Assembly (NCBI GenBank): GCA_009192285.1
Contig: CM018604.1
Span: forward strand, 4,373,746 to 4,437,745
Source of the DNA: Morchella semilibera
Lineage: Eukaryota; Ascomycota; Pezizomycetes; Pezizales; Morchellaceae
DNA: 64,000 nt
Reading direction: 5' to 3'
Shown here: one piece after another, positions 1 to 11,264 of the stretch
Layout of the letters: every line of letters begins with the position of its first letter
Numbering within the stretch: position 1 is the first letter of the stretch
Program-made: the position numbers and the translations under genes
Notes under the pieces: model-generated
Told to the model about the DNA's origin: nothing
Database searches by the model: none
The model's input: the letters and a program-made list of their open reading frames with translations, nothing else

Positions 1-824
1 GTCACGTTGCTCCCTGGGTACACAGTTTCTATCTCTGTCGTTGAAATAATGACCAAGAATACAATCGCAGGTTGCATTCGGCTGGTATATACGGTTGTAT
101 ACCTATGTTGTATGGTTCTAGGGTTCACACTCGCACCCATTCTGTACAACGCTCCAGGGAACATGAGTGGAGATGGGTTTCAGAGATTGCCGGCAGATCT
201 GCCGTCCACCTGCAACACCAGCCAAGGGATTGTGGTTAATAAGCTCTGGCTGCTTCTTTGTGTGCCAATTTATATTTGTGCATACAACGTTTATCTCAAG
301 GTACTGCATACTTGTCTTGTTTTCCTCAAGAGGAAAATGTTAATATATGTCTGTTCATAGACACCATGGCGTCAATGGCCTTCTATGATCATTATCGGTA
401 GCCTAGGCTACGGAGCTGGGTTCGCTTCAAAATATAGTATGCACCCTTTTTAGCTTCATATCAAAGTGTTAACCCATCAACACAGTCTGGCACGCTCCTC
501 CGGAATTTAACGCCTTTGCAGCTTCATTCACTTTAGGACTGTTTGCAAACATGTATGCAAGGGTCACCGACTCGTTTGCCTTCAATTCCATTGTAGCAGG
601 TGTATTTATCCAAGTTCCAGGAAGTTGGGGCATTAGAGGATTACTTTCATTCGCCTATGGGGTATGTTGTACGGTTCATATCACTTATCGAATATTAATT
701 ACTTACTAGGTTGTTATGTATTTAGGATTATGAAAAGGGTATCTATTGGAACTATAGCATGATCGCTATCTGCGTCTCGATCTCACTTGCGATGTTAGTT
801 TTCCTCCTCCTATCCTTCTATTAA
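1..824 (+). CDS. Threonine/serine exporter family (ThrE/DUF1212, Prm10-like) membrane protein, 3' part
   Basis: The 5' end lies outside the window; the frame is open from base 1, so the first in-window codon is not the start. I read four exons, 1-300, 361-436, 486-661 and 726-824, joined by GT-AG introns of 60, 49 and 64 bp, with the stop TAA at 822-824. Phases agree at every join. The joined C-terminal segment has hydrophobic helices and the stretches EIMTKNTIAG, GLFANMYARVTD and GVFIQVPGSWGIRGL, which I recognise as typical of the C-terminal half of the fungal ThrE-like (DUF1212) family that includes yeast Prm10. The family is thought to move small neutral amino acids across membranes; the substrate here is inference. 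Conservation over all exon joins argues that the gene is intact where visible. Confidence 0.85.
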
Positions 825-1689
825 GTTTACTTATTCTAAATTATAACCGACGTTATTCAGAATAATTTCGAACTATATCGTTTTTGGACCCAAGCTAAAA
901 AACCGGGGGGCGCCTCATATGGATTTTTGAAGACCATTCCACCACGTAGAAGTTAACAAAAATTTCCCTAACATTTCCTTTTCCTTTTTCTTTTTGCATT
1001 TTGGCGTCTGTTCGTTTTCGGGTTATGTAAAAGAATCTTTATAATCTTGTAATCTATCCGAGGTTGAGTCTTCATGGGGTAAAGGGAGGCGACTAGAAGG
1101 TTTTGGGATAGAGCAAGGGTATAGGATAGAGCATTATGAACGGGATCTTCATCAAGATAGATTTAGAAAAAATAATCTTAATTGATTACGTAATTGTAAT
1201 TCTGCGAGTTGTTGGGTAGAACGAGTTGAGGACATAAAATTTTGATAAATGGTCCGATCACGTATAGCCGTCTAAACAACCGCGAGTTCACGTCATAGGT
1301 AATCACTCGCATTGTCCATAGTAGACCATATTGTTTTTCTCCTATTTCAAGCAACTCGGTGTCTTGTACCCTGTCTCAATCACTACCATCAACATGTATC
1401 ACATTCCCGAACATACAGTGTAAAACAGCGAGTGTATTCCAGTACCTTATCTGCCAGAATAGCTTTATATTTGGTATTACCACGGTATTCCTACGCTAGG
1501 ATTCAGAAGCTTTGCATAAGTGTTATCTCCTAGGACGTGGGCCTTTTCCTGAACCAATTGTCCCAACCCCGGCGATTCGGATATAATAACCCCTGGGTTA
1601 CTCAAGTACCAATTTTCCAACGTTGCAACGCATTTATCACCCCATCTCATTTATTTAACAAGAGTGGAGGGCTAGGGGTCGCGGTTTCT

Positions 1690-1795
1690 TTAAATCAACG
1701 TGCACAAGGCCTAGGTATGGGGCGGTAAATGTGTCAAAGGTAATTTTTCTACCGGTAATATAAACACTAAACTTTAGTCCTGCGCTACGCCGTAA
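1690..1795 (-). repeat. Diverged dispersed repeat, inverted partner of 2797-2915
   Basis: Read on the minus strand, this stretch translates to GLKFSVYITG followed by KITFDTFTAP. The plus strand at 2797-2915 gives GLKFSAYTTVG and then GEITFDAST. The two copies also align at DNA level with small gaps, so they are inverted relatives of one element, possibly once coding. Confidence 0.5.
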
Positions 1796-2796
1796 TATAT
1801 TAGTGTATGTTCGATCGTTTCCCACTGGCAGGTGGGAAATTTTCGTAGGTTGTGGCATTAATGATTAAACTAAATGGAATAGCCAGGTACCTCCGTCACC
1901 ACGAAAGGTTCCGGTTGGATGGGTAGCTGCCCTAGATTTCTGTGGTCTGGCGGGCTACAGCCCAAAGAATCGAGTGTCGTAAGGGAGACGGCATATATAT
2001 ATATATATATTGGTAAACCTTAATCACTATATAATAACCCTTTGACCAAGATCAATATTTCTTCTCTTCCAAAACTACAACCTCACGCGAGTAAGGAGGG
2101 CCTAGCATCCCGCGCAGCGGCCCCGACTGCGTGCGAAGATGTTTATCCCACATCATTGCATTGAACAGGGCTGTGAGTTTTCTGGATCCTTCAGTGTCGG
2201 CGGTTTCTCGAACTGGTGATTACATATGCGGCCGGAAGCCGCCCCTCACTAGTACTTATATAGTAACGTGTTTCACCGGGAACGCAACCGGGAACGCAAT
2301 TGGCTCTTTTTGGGGGTATTATGTGTGTAGATGTATTCAGGAGTACAATACAAATGCTTTTCTAGCTGTTTGTTACCGTAAAAAGACAGAGAAGACTTAT
2401 GAACACCCCTATAGAGGGGTTTCAAAGGGTCAAACGGGGGTTGTATTTGGGACATTTTTTTGGTATTATGGTAATTCTTTTATTTGTAGTTGGTGAATGA
2501 GACTGGTTATGAGTTTAAGCTAAGGCTATGTAACTAGGGATTGAATATTTAAGTCCTTAGAATTATGGTTGTCGTGTTATCACCCTAAATGAGCGAGAGA
2601 TGTGGTGATTTTCGGTATTTTCACATTAAAAGTGTCGATACAGCCCTCAGTTCTTGTCTATGTGTATGAGTGTAGGTTTGGGTTCATGTATACCTGGCAT
2701 TGGAACTGGCTATAGTTTGGTGGACTAGTGAGTGTGGGTAGTGATTCTCTACACTTTGTTTATATACATATTTCATGTTTTTTTAAGGTTCTTTAA

Positions 2797-2915
2797 CAGA
2801 GCACAAGGACTGAAGTTCAGTGCTTATACCACCGTAGGTAAACGATCTACAACTCATGGTGAAATTACTTTTGACGCAAGCACGCACCTTAGGGAGGACC
2901 CTGTACCTGGATGAA
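2797..2915 (+). repeat. Diverged dispersed repeat, inverted partner of 1690-1795
   Basis: This is the plus-strand partner of the minus-strand copy about 1 kb upstream. It shares the peptide-like stretch GLKFSxY and then ITFD, and carries an extra 15 or so bases between them. No complete element or protein domain is visible. Confidence 0.5.
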
Positions 2916-2997
2916 CGCATACAAGTCGGAGATAAAACGTGTATAATGAAGAACTTACATCCTAAGGTGAAACGTGTATTGTTTTATCTACAGCGAG

Positions 2998-3092
2998 AGG
3001 TAATAAGTGATGGGGCACCCTGAGACTACAAACACCAAATGTTGGTGGCGTTTTACCAAACAGGCATCACTGTTTTCCATCACTTATTACCT
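2998..3092. repeat. Perfect 16-bp inverted repeat enclosing 63 bp
   Basis: The arm AGGTAATAAGTGATGG at 2998-3013 has its exact reverse complement at 3077-3092. A second, nested pair lies close by: GGGGCACC at 3012-3019 and GGTGCCCC at 3113-3120. It may be a miniature transposon remnant or a cruciform-forming site. Confidence 0.7.
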
Positions 3093-3532
3093 ACCGTTGT
3101 ACATAGTACCATGGTGCCCCTAAGGGTTACTAGCGCGGCTCAACATCTCGCTTGGACCCTGGCGGACCTAACTAACAAGACTACATTAAGGGCCAGGTGC
3201 GGGGATTTTTCTAATCTGTCTGGTTGTCGGGGGTAAAGGAAATGTCTTGGCAACCGAGTGATTCAATATGACTCCGTGTCTTGTTGCATGAGCTCGGTTT
3301 TGAGACTTTTGAGCATGACACTATTTGGCAATAGTGAGTTTTAATGGAGTGGTGTCAAAATATAGCACGTCGATAATTACTTAAACTTGATACTAATTCC
3401 TATTTAAAGATAGCATAATTTCAATCTTTAAGTAACTGAATGGTGTTTTCAAGTACTTCTGCTATTGACAAATTCTCATAGCAAATATTTTAAAACGTTA
3501 ACATGACTCATGAGCGGGCTAAACAGCCCAGA

Positions 3533-3548
3533 AACCCTAACCCTAACC
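3533..3548 (+). repeat. Short interstitial telomere-like repeat (CCCTAA)
   Basis: AACCCTAACCCTAACC is about 2.7 units of the canonical fungal telomere repeat, read on the C-rich strand. It lies about 75 bp beyond the 3' end of the minus-strand membrane-protein ORF. It is short enough to be chance or a healed break. Confidence 0.6.
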
Positions 3549-3622
3549 AAATTGACCCATACGCCGCTTAAAATCATCTCTCGACCGAAGTCGCATAGCT
3601 CTGCAAGTGTATTACGAAGCAG

Positions 3623-4447
3623 TTAAGCCCTTGCACCCCGGATTTCACGCCTAGCTCGCCACCTATCAAGCCCACCCAAAACTAAGAAGCCCGCCAGCAT
3701 CACTCTGGTTACAAAGGCAACTGCAGTATTCGTGCCTTCGGCCATAGGGAATCTCATTCCCAAGCTCTCTCTGGTACCAAAGTAGTACTGTGGGCAAAGC
3801 TCGGCGATACCACACGGACTCTGGCCACCCATCAATCCTAACTTTGCCCGAAACCCGTCCTCTCCATAAATGCGCAAAAACTCGTCGCTTCGAAGCAGCA
3901 TTGCGTCTACTCCAAAGACAGGGTCCAAAGAAGATGTAAGGAAGTGGTAGCAAATAAACGCCACGAAGGCGGGAGCGAAAATTTGAGAGAACAGAGGACT
4001 GTCTCCAATATGTTCATAGATCATGAGGTCTTCTTTTCGTAGATACCGACTGAAGAGGAAGGCATAGACGGAAAGAAGTACGTAATACACTGGGTGAGCG
4101 ATAGGGCCTATGTTTGTCATTGGGAAAAAGAGGGAGATACCGAATTGTTGGAGGGTGGGGATATCAATTCTGGTAATGAGTGAGATAGATTGGGCCAACA
4201 TCGATGTGAAGGCTTTCGGACCAGCAGTGACGGAGTGGACGAGGGCTCCGAAGAGGCCGATAACGCTCCCAAAAATCTGGCGAAGCGGTTGGAGAAAGGT
4301 ATCCGCACCCACATCCTCGAAGATCGAAAGCAACTCAAAATCTCTTGCATCATCGATAGCATCGCTAACACTGTCAACGGTGTCGCTGACCACATCTCTA
4401 ATTGTCCCTGAGAAAAAGTAGGTAACGATCGACAGACCGAGAATCAA
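3623..4447 (-). CDS. Hypothetical multi-pass membrane protein, C-terminal part of a split gene
   Basis: I do not recognise the family. The frame encodes about 274 residues with four or five likely membrane segments: one at the start (around LGLSIVTYFFSG), one near residues 60-80, then PVYYVLLSVYAFLF, FVAFICYHFL and a last helix ending VLGGLDRW. The C-terminus is basic. The first codon of the listed span is TTG, not ATG, and the frame stays open further upstream, overlapping the end of the ORF at 4474-5043. No clear independent start is present. The two ORFs are therefore probably halves of one gene, joined by an unrecognised intron or separated by a frameshift. One possible join would use a weak donor in the upstream ORF and the acceptor CTCTAG near 4474; I could not establish it. 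Confidence 0.5.
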   Translation of the reverse strand: MILGLSIVTYFFSGTIRDVVSDTVDSVSDAIDDARDFELLSIFEDVGADTFLQPLRQIFGSVIGLFGALVHSVTAGPKAFTSMLAQSISLITRIDIPTLQQFGISLFFPMTNIGPIAHPVYYVLLSVYAFLFSRYLRKEDLMIYEHIGDSPLFSQIFAPAFVAFICYHFLTSSLDPVFGVDAMLLRSDEFLRIYGEDGFRAKLGLMGGQSPCGIAELCPQYYFGTRESLGMRFPMAEGTNTAVAFVTRVMLAGFLVLGGLDRWRARREIRGARA

Positions 4448-4473
4448 AAATGCCCATTTTTTGTTCTCCTTCC

Positions 4474-5043
4474 CTAGAGCAAGGCTCTCTCCAAAGCCGA
4501 TGCTAATGTTTTCCGAAACATTCCTCTTCCTCCGACTGATGGAGGCGCCCTCAAAACGCTTCCCCTGATCACTGAATTCCCCTCGGAGAAATCTCCACCG
4601 TTGAACGGAGCTGAGTCCTTCGCTACTCGCTTGTTATGTGCATCTACCTTCCACTTCACAAACTTCTTGATCTCCCCCATTGATGCGCCCAGGTCAGCCG
4701 CCTTTGTTATCTTCCATCCGAGGTGGACCTGGACATCGCCGTACTTGACTGTAGATTTTGGCGTAGTAGAGAGGTAATTTGAGATCTCTTGATGAATCGA
4801 GGCTAACGCACTGGTGGAGGAAGACATTGAAGTGGGGAGTGGGTTAAGTGGCGGTAGTTCCATGGAGCTTCTTTCACTGTCTTTGTCCGCAGCGTTTCCC
4901 GTTCCCTCCTGCCAGTCGGCAGCCGCGCGGTCGGATGCCACAAGCGAGAGACAATAGTTTACGATACGTCCTTGAGCGTCTAAATCATATTGAGGACTCA
5001 TCTGCTCCTCCTCAAGCTTGGAAAATGTTTCCTGGGTAGTCAT
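4474..5043 (-). CDS. Hypothetical protein, N-terminal cytosolic part of the split membrane-protein gene
   Basis: A 189-residue ORF begins with ATG at 5043 (MTTQETFSKLEEE). It is hydrophilic and rich in charged residues, with a Ser/Pro/Leu-rich section near residues 60-85 and the compact stretch GEIKKFVKWKVDAHNKRV near 125-142. It ends in LASALERALL and a stop, immediately before the frame of the membrane ORF takes over. Upstream, a possible extra exon at about 5236-5301 (MWQAGGAFLSKRANEPW) has a good donor GTAAGA. An acceptor CTCTAG near 5070 would join it in frame. No domain is recognised. The order of a soluble region followed by membrane helices is what one would expect of a single protein. 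Confidence 0.5.
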   Translation of the reverse strand: MTTQETFSKLEEEQMSPQYDLDAQGRIVNYCLSLVASDRAAADWQEGTGNAADKDSERSSMELPPLNPLPTSMSSSTSALASIHQEISNYLSTTPKSTVKYGDVQVHLGWKITKAADLGASMGEIKKFVKWKVDAHNKRVAKDSAPFNGGDFSEGNSVIRGSVLRAPPSVGGRGMFRKTLASALERALL

Positions 5044-5304
5044 TGGAGATGCGTATCTAGTGAGCTTCTAGAGGAAATTAGCATCCTTTATCAGCAGGGA
5101 TTTAAATGGATTGTACCTTTTTAAATAAGAATCGTTTAACTTCCCACCCGAGTTCCCCAGCAAGGATTGATGAAGAACTGAGAACGGTTGAAGGTTGGCG
5201 GGGAAGAAGGTATCGTGAGACGGAAGAACTCTTACTAGTAGGTCTTTTAGCCACGGTTCGTTAGCGCGCTTACTTAAAAAAGCACCACCAGCTTGCCACA
5301 TCAC

Positions 5305-8300
5305 ACTTGATCTGCATGCAACATGCGAGGGTTAGGTTTCAATGCTCAGACCCTGTTTCATTTGAGTCAAATTTTAACCGCGGGGTACTATTGAATTTTT
5401 ACAGATTGTTTCCTGAAGTATTATTTTTTGACTGGGGGCAGGCTGAAAATGGTGAAGTTCAACACTTGGTTGTTGTGTGGGAAATTTCCATGCAGCAACA
5501 GATAGGAAAATGCATTTTTGTTTCATGAAACAGAAGCACAGTTGTTTCGTTTCACGCATGTTCTTTCGTTGTCATCGGCGATGGGCTCAAGGCATTTTAC
5601 AATAGGATCGGTGATTATATGAGCCTCCTAATCTAACACAAGCGATTTATCCGGTGACAATTGCATTATAACTATAAGAACGAGCTAGAGGGTTTCACCC
5701 TTTCTTTGTAACTATGAGGGAGGCTTTGTTGTTGACTGTGTTCGTGCTATCTCGGTCTTAATGTAACTCCAAAACTATCTTTGGTTTTTAAACTCAAATT
5801 TTAGGTAATTGGTTTATCTTATCCCCCCCACCCCAAAGTGGCCCTTTTTGAAAGCTCGAACCAGACCAACGGAGTGAGGGGTTCTGAAAGCAACGATAAA
5901 TCTCGAATAAAGCGGGGATCGAAAAACCGCCATCCTACGAGGTCACACTAGTGGACTATCTGTAGGGTCGGGTTCCAACTAGCGAGCCGCAGATATGCTA
6001 CGTATTCACCCCCGAAATAGCTTGCAAATAGTGTAAATATCTAGGAGTAAAGAAGTCCATATCAAGAGTGGACATACTACTAGGGCAGGACTTAAATCCT
6101 CAGGCTTTGTTGCCGGTGAATTATCCTTGAGATTTTGTACCAGATGGGTTGTAACTTCGGGGTTTAGGGGGGTTTGTTAGTTTTATCTTCCCCTCGCACT
6201 TTAGAAGAGACTTTAAAAGCGTGGAGAGCTTGAAACCTCTTACTCCAGGAGTGACCTAGGGCGAAAGCTAATTATTATAAGTGTTAGCTTCTATATGGAT
6301 CCGGACCACCCACGCCGATTTCTGTCGAGTCATTTTAATGAGGGGCTATTACTGAACTTGCACCGCTGCATTATCTTTTTTTTTCTGGGTTGCTTTGAAC
6401 CCCTCTTTCTTTATTACCTGTGCATCTTTCTAGCACGTTACATTTTTGATATCTAGTTTCCCTAAAATCTGCTGCTAGGACATATCTTCTATGATGAAGC
6501 GAAACCTGTGACAGAAAACCAACAAATTTCTGGTCACCATAGGGGGAACAACTGCTGCAGATATTAAAGAGGTTTAGGGATATATTTCTTAGCCGCGTAT
6601 TGTTGGGCAAGAGGGTATTTTAAGTGGAACCAAGCTCTATATATATATGTACATGTGATATCTAAGTACAGTTCTCCTTTACTTTAATAGCTCGATGCGA
6701 TTGGTCTACTTAGGTAGTCCTCTGTATACCCAGTGGTAAAGGTCCCCTATAGTAATCTTGCCATTGCCGTGAGCAGAATGCAATGCCTCTAACAATAAAC
6801 AGATGGGGCGGGGGGGGTTCATCTTTTAAACTCTTTGTCACGAGATAACGCACTTTTTCTGATACTAAGTTTGTGTATGGATTTATCTAATCCGTATTCT
6901 AAACAGCTAAGATCTCAGTCGGGGTTCATTTGATCCGCTGGGGGTATTTTGGGCCTTATACATAACTGGTGTCTAGTAGGGGGGGGATTGAATAATGACT
7001 CTTTCCGTTTCCTCACAGATCTTGAATTAGTATATTCTTAACTCGCGTGGCGCAGGTACATAATTTGTTGGTGGAGATGTACTTCCTTGATGGTGTAGCT
7101 CGTAGCGGGATAAACTGTAGGAAGAATTGCGTTGCCAAGTATGGAATACGTTATCCCCGGGGAATTTCTGCTGTTGCCATTGGATGTCTCAGATGTATCC
7201 CGAATGTTGATGTGAAACAAGCGATACCGGGGCCTCTCGATCTCTTCAACCGGCCTAAGGATTTGACAAATTTCGACCCACCCTTTTTCAACCTCTACCC
7301 GCCGTTTTGCATGCACTATAGGCCATTCCTAAGTGGCACCAGGTACTGAGCGGAAGCGTAACGACCTTCTATGTATTTTACTTATTATCATCGAAAATTC
7401 CTTCTTGTCAATGTAGAACTACCGAGTGTCTCCTAGTGTTTAGTGGATTGTGTGTATTGTTTTACCACTGCATGTACGCTCCAAGTTGATATAATTATAA
7501 TAGAGCTATTTTAGATTGAAGGTCACAGGTAAGCAACTTAGTACCGCTAATTAAAAAAAAGCTTTTGTTGTGGTAGCTAGTGTGAGAAACAAACATTACC
7601 TCTAAGGTAACGACTGGACAAAGATCATTCTTTCTTTCCGTTTACTGGCTTCTGGGGTGATATCGGATTTAGAATGCACGACATTGTACTTCAAGAGACT
7701 TAGTAGATTACATAGGAGAAACGGCAGGACAGGATCAGGGTAATCTCTGGGAAACAGTTGTACAATGTTGGAGGTGCCTCTTTAGATAATGAACCGGGTT
7801 AGTTAGCACAGCTAATAAAGTAAATTTAAAGTTATTTATAGCACCTAAGGGGAAGAAGTAGTGGAAATTTACTGCTGTAACCTGGGAATAGGGTTGGCTT
7901 AATTTTCCTACTAGGAATTCACCCTGTAGTTCTCTCTAGCATTGCGGGTGGCGGTAGTACCCGTGTAACTTGTGCTATATATGCTCGAGATGGTGAATTG
8001 ACCTAGCAGATAGATTTTCGGATCTGGGGTAAAGACTTATTACGGCCTTGTGGGGAATGAGCTATAGGAAACAGGCATGGACTTTACTACGAAAAGGTTG
8101 TGGTGGGCAAGCCCTGGAGATAAGTGGACAGGAGGAGTGTTGAGATTAATAGCAATAGATGAAAGGGTTCCTTTAGAACGAAGAGGGATGGGATGGGGTA
8201 GTGGGTCGCTGGGTTATATCCCGATGTCTTGGCGCAGCGCCATAACGGTCGCGTTGCACAGCGCTAGCTGGTGCGCGTTAGTGGCTGCTCGCAAGGAAAG

Positions 8301-8540
8301 CCAATGATCACTACAACCGGAATTCTTTGGTGGTGGTTAGGCGAGGATAGTTACCGCCATATATGCGTGTCGGAAGCTCCAGGACTAGCCATCAATTGGT
8401 CGGGCAACATTTAGAAGGCTAGATTGTCACCAAACCATTTCTTACCGGTATCGAGATATACACAATTACAACTGGGCGGTGACTGTACAGGGTTTCAATT
8501 GGGCACTTGCACGGGGGGCGGTTCTCAAGATCTGGTGAGA
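5305..8540. other. Long region without a supported gene
   Basis: ORFs here are below about 110 codons, lie on both strands and show no known motif. I see homopolymer G runs near 6810 and 6980 and a short AT run near 6640, but no RNA gene, transposase fragment or clear long repeat. It is probably decayed intergenic DNA. Confidence 0.5.
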
Positions 8541-8548
8541 TTGATGAA

Positions 8549-9093
8549 TTGAATCAATCGAATACAGATGAGCGAACAACAGGAATCAATCGAATACAGA
8601 CGAGCGAACAACAGGAATCAATCGAATACAGACGAGCGAACAACAGGAATCAATCGAATACAGATGAGCGAACAACAGGAATCAATCGAATACAGACGAG
8701 CGAACAACAGGAATCAATCGAATACAGACGAGCGAACAACAGGAATCAATCGAATACAGACGAGCGAACAACAGGAATCAATCGAATACAGATGAGCGAA
8801 CAACAGGAATCAATCGAATACAGATGAGCGAACAACAGGAATCAATCGAATACAGATGAGCGAACAACAGGAATCAATCAAATACAGATGAGCGAACAAC
8901 AGGAATCAATCGAATACAGATGAGCGAACAACAGGAATCAATCAAATACAGATGAGCGAACAACAGGAATCAATCAAATACATGAGCGAACAACAGGAAT
9001 CAGTCAAATACAGATGAGCGAACAACAGGAATCAGTCAAATACAGATGAGCGAACAACAGGAATCAGTCAAATACAGATGAGCGAGCAACAGG
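8549..9093 (+). repeat. 32-bp minisatellite, about 17 units
   Basis: The unit is about 32 bp and contains GAGCGAACAACAGGAATCA and then ATCGAATACAGA. Copies start about every 32 bases from 8569; one unit near 8980 lacks 3 bases and the last is degenerate. Left-hand units carry GAC or GAT before GAGCG, and the right-hand units change ATCGAA to ATCAAA and then GTCAAA, so variants are arranged in order along the array. The unit contains no stop in any forward frame, which creates long but meaningless ORFs. Confidence 0.9.
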
Positions 9094-9480
9094 AACAATA
9101 GAGATATATACAAAAGCAAAACACAACAAATAAACCTTGTTCCTCTCCAAGCAACCGGTGCAGGGTCTCACTCATATGAAGCACTAGCCTCGAGTGTGGA
9201 ATACCCCAACCGACCCTAAGGCCAGCACCTTCACTTAGTCACACTCCTCCGCATTTTTCTCTGCATGTCCCATTTGGGCGCCGGGTACTAGGAAAACCTC
9301 TCTCCACAGAGCAGGAAACCTCCCCACATACCAAACCAGGAAAGGAAACCACGATTAATATCCCCTGAGCCACCATGCCCCTACATCGAACCTGCGACCT
9401 TGCCCACCCTCGGAAATTTCCTCATTGGGAGAGCGCGGACACCTGGAGGCCTACCTCCTGTCTCTTGTGTACACCCCCTC

Positions 9481-11264
9481 TTTCTATCCTCCACCCCCGG
9501 GTTCTTCTGCTCGGGGGTGGATTTTGGACGCACCTTGTCCTCAGAGCATCCTTCTCTTTTTGGTCGTATTGGCACTTTGCGTACCCCCCCTGTTTCTCTT
9601 CCCACCTCTTTCTATCCTCCACCCCCGAGTTCTTCTGCTCGGAGGTGGATTTTGGACGCACCTTGTCCTCAGAGCATCCTTCTCTTTTTGGTCGTATTGG
9701 CACTTTGCGTACCCCCCCTGTTTCTTTTCCAACCTCTTTCTATCCTCCACCCCCGAGTTCTTCTGCTCGGAGGTGGATTTTGGACGCACCTTGTCCTCAG
9801 AGCATCCTTCTCTTTTTGGTCGTATTGGCACTTTGCGTACCCCCCCTGTTTCTTTTCCAACCTCTTTCTATCCTCCACCCCCGAGTTCTTCTGCTCGGAG
9901 GTGGATTTTGGACGCACCTTGTCCTCAGAGCATCCTTCTCTTTTTTGGTCGTATTGGCACTTTGCGTACCCCCCCTGTTTCTTTTCCAACCTCTTTCTAT
10001 CCTCCACCCCCGAGTTCTTCTGCTCGGAGGTGGATTTTGGACGCACCTTGTCCTCAGAGCATCCTTCTCTTTTTGGTCGTATTGGCACTTTGCGTACCCC
10101 CCTGTTTCTTTTCCAACCTCTTTCTATCCTCCACCCCGAGTTCTCTGCTCGGGGGGGATGTTGGACGCACCTTGTCCTCAGAGCATCCTTCTCTTTTTGG
10201 TCGTATTGGCACTTTGCGTACCCCCCTGTTTCTTTTCCAACCTCTTTCTATCCTCCACCCCCGAGTTCTTCTGCTCGGGGGGGATGTTGGACGCACCTTG
10301 TCCTCAGAGCATCCTTCTCTTTTTGGTCGTATTGGCACTTTGCGTACCCCCCCTGTTTCTTTTCCAACCTCTTTCTATCCCCACCCCCGAGTTCTTCTGC
10401 TCGGAGGTGGATTTTGGACGCACCTTGTCCTCAGAGCATCCTTCTCTTTTTGGTCGTATTGGCACTTTGCGTACCCCCCCTGTTTCTTTTCCAACCTCTT
10501 TCTATCCCCCACCCCCGAGTTCTTCTGCTCGGAGGTGGATGTTGGACGCACCTTGTCCTCAGAGCATCCTTCTCTTTTTGGTCGTATTGGCACTTTGCGT
10601 ACCCCCCCTGTTTCTCTTCCCACCTCTTTCTATCCCCCACCCCCGAGTTCTTCTGCTCGGGGGGGATGTTGGACGCACCTTGTCCTCAGAGCATCCTTCT
10701 CTTTTTGGTCGTATTGGCACTTTGCGTACCCCCCTGTTTCTCTTCCCACCTCTTTCTATCCTCCACCCCCGAGTTCTTCTGCTCGGGGGGGATGTTGGAC
10801 GCACCTTGTCCTCAGAGCATCCTTCTCTTTTGGTCGTATTGGCACTTTGCGTACCCCCCCTGTTTCTCTTCCCACCTCTTTCTATCCTCCACCCCCGAGT
10901 TCTTTCTGCTCGGGGGGGATGTTGGGACGCACCTTGTCCTCAGAGCATCCTTCTCTTTTTGGTCGTATTGGCACTTTGCGTACCCCCCCTGTTTCTTTCC
11001 CACCTCTTTCTATCCTCCACCCCCGAGTTCTTCTGCTCGGGGGTAGATTTTGGACGCACCTTGTCCTCAGAGCATCCTCCTCTTTTTGGTCGTATTGGCA
11101 CTTTGCGTACCCCCCATGTTTCTTTTTCCACCTCTTTCTATCCTCCACCCCCGAGTTCTTCTGCTCGGGGGTGGATCTTGGACGCACCTTGTCTCAGAGC
11201 ATCCTCCTCTTTTTGGTCGTATTGGCACTTTGCGTACCCCCCCTGTTTCTTTTCCACCTCTTTC
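9481..11264 (+). repeat. 128-bp satellite array, about 14 units
   Basis: Units begin TTTCTATCCTCCACC and recur at 9481, 9609, 9737, 9865, 9994 and onward, so the period is 128 bp with one- to three-base variation in C and G runs. Each unit holds a short inverted repeat, CCCCCGAG then TTCTTCTG then CTCGGRGG. This is followed by a stretch that includes GACGCACCTTGTCCTCAGAG and GGTCGTATTGGCACTTTGCG. Because 128 is not a multiple of 3 and the unit lacks forward stops, all three plus frames stay open for 1.6-2 kb. I do not treat these as genes. Confidence 0.92.

Larger units (their letters stand above)
825..2997. other. Intergenic region with decayed repeats, no supported gene
   Basis: Only short unconvincing ORFs are present, up to about 120 codons with no recognisable motif. 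There is an (AT)n run near 1991-2010 and a pair of diverged inverted repeats, listed separately. The base composition and the lack of coding signal suggest old transposon debris. Confidence 0.5.

Noticed and set aside
8507-8827. ORFs with SEQQESIEYRR and NNRNQSNTDERTTG repeats
   Set aside because: Three-frame readings of the 32-bp minisatellite. There is no start context or conserved unique sequence.
8549-9093. Possible CRISPR array
   Set aside because: The units are contiguous with no unique spacers, and the genome is fungal.
9360-9420. tRNA-like boxes (GGTTCGATG and TGGCTCAGGGG on the minus strand)
   Set aside because: The B-like box comes before the A-like box and no cloverleaf can be drawn.
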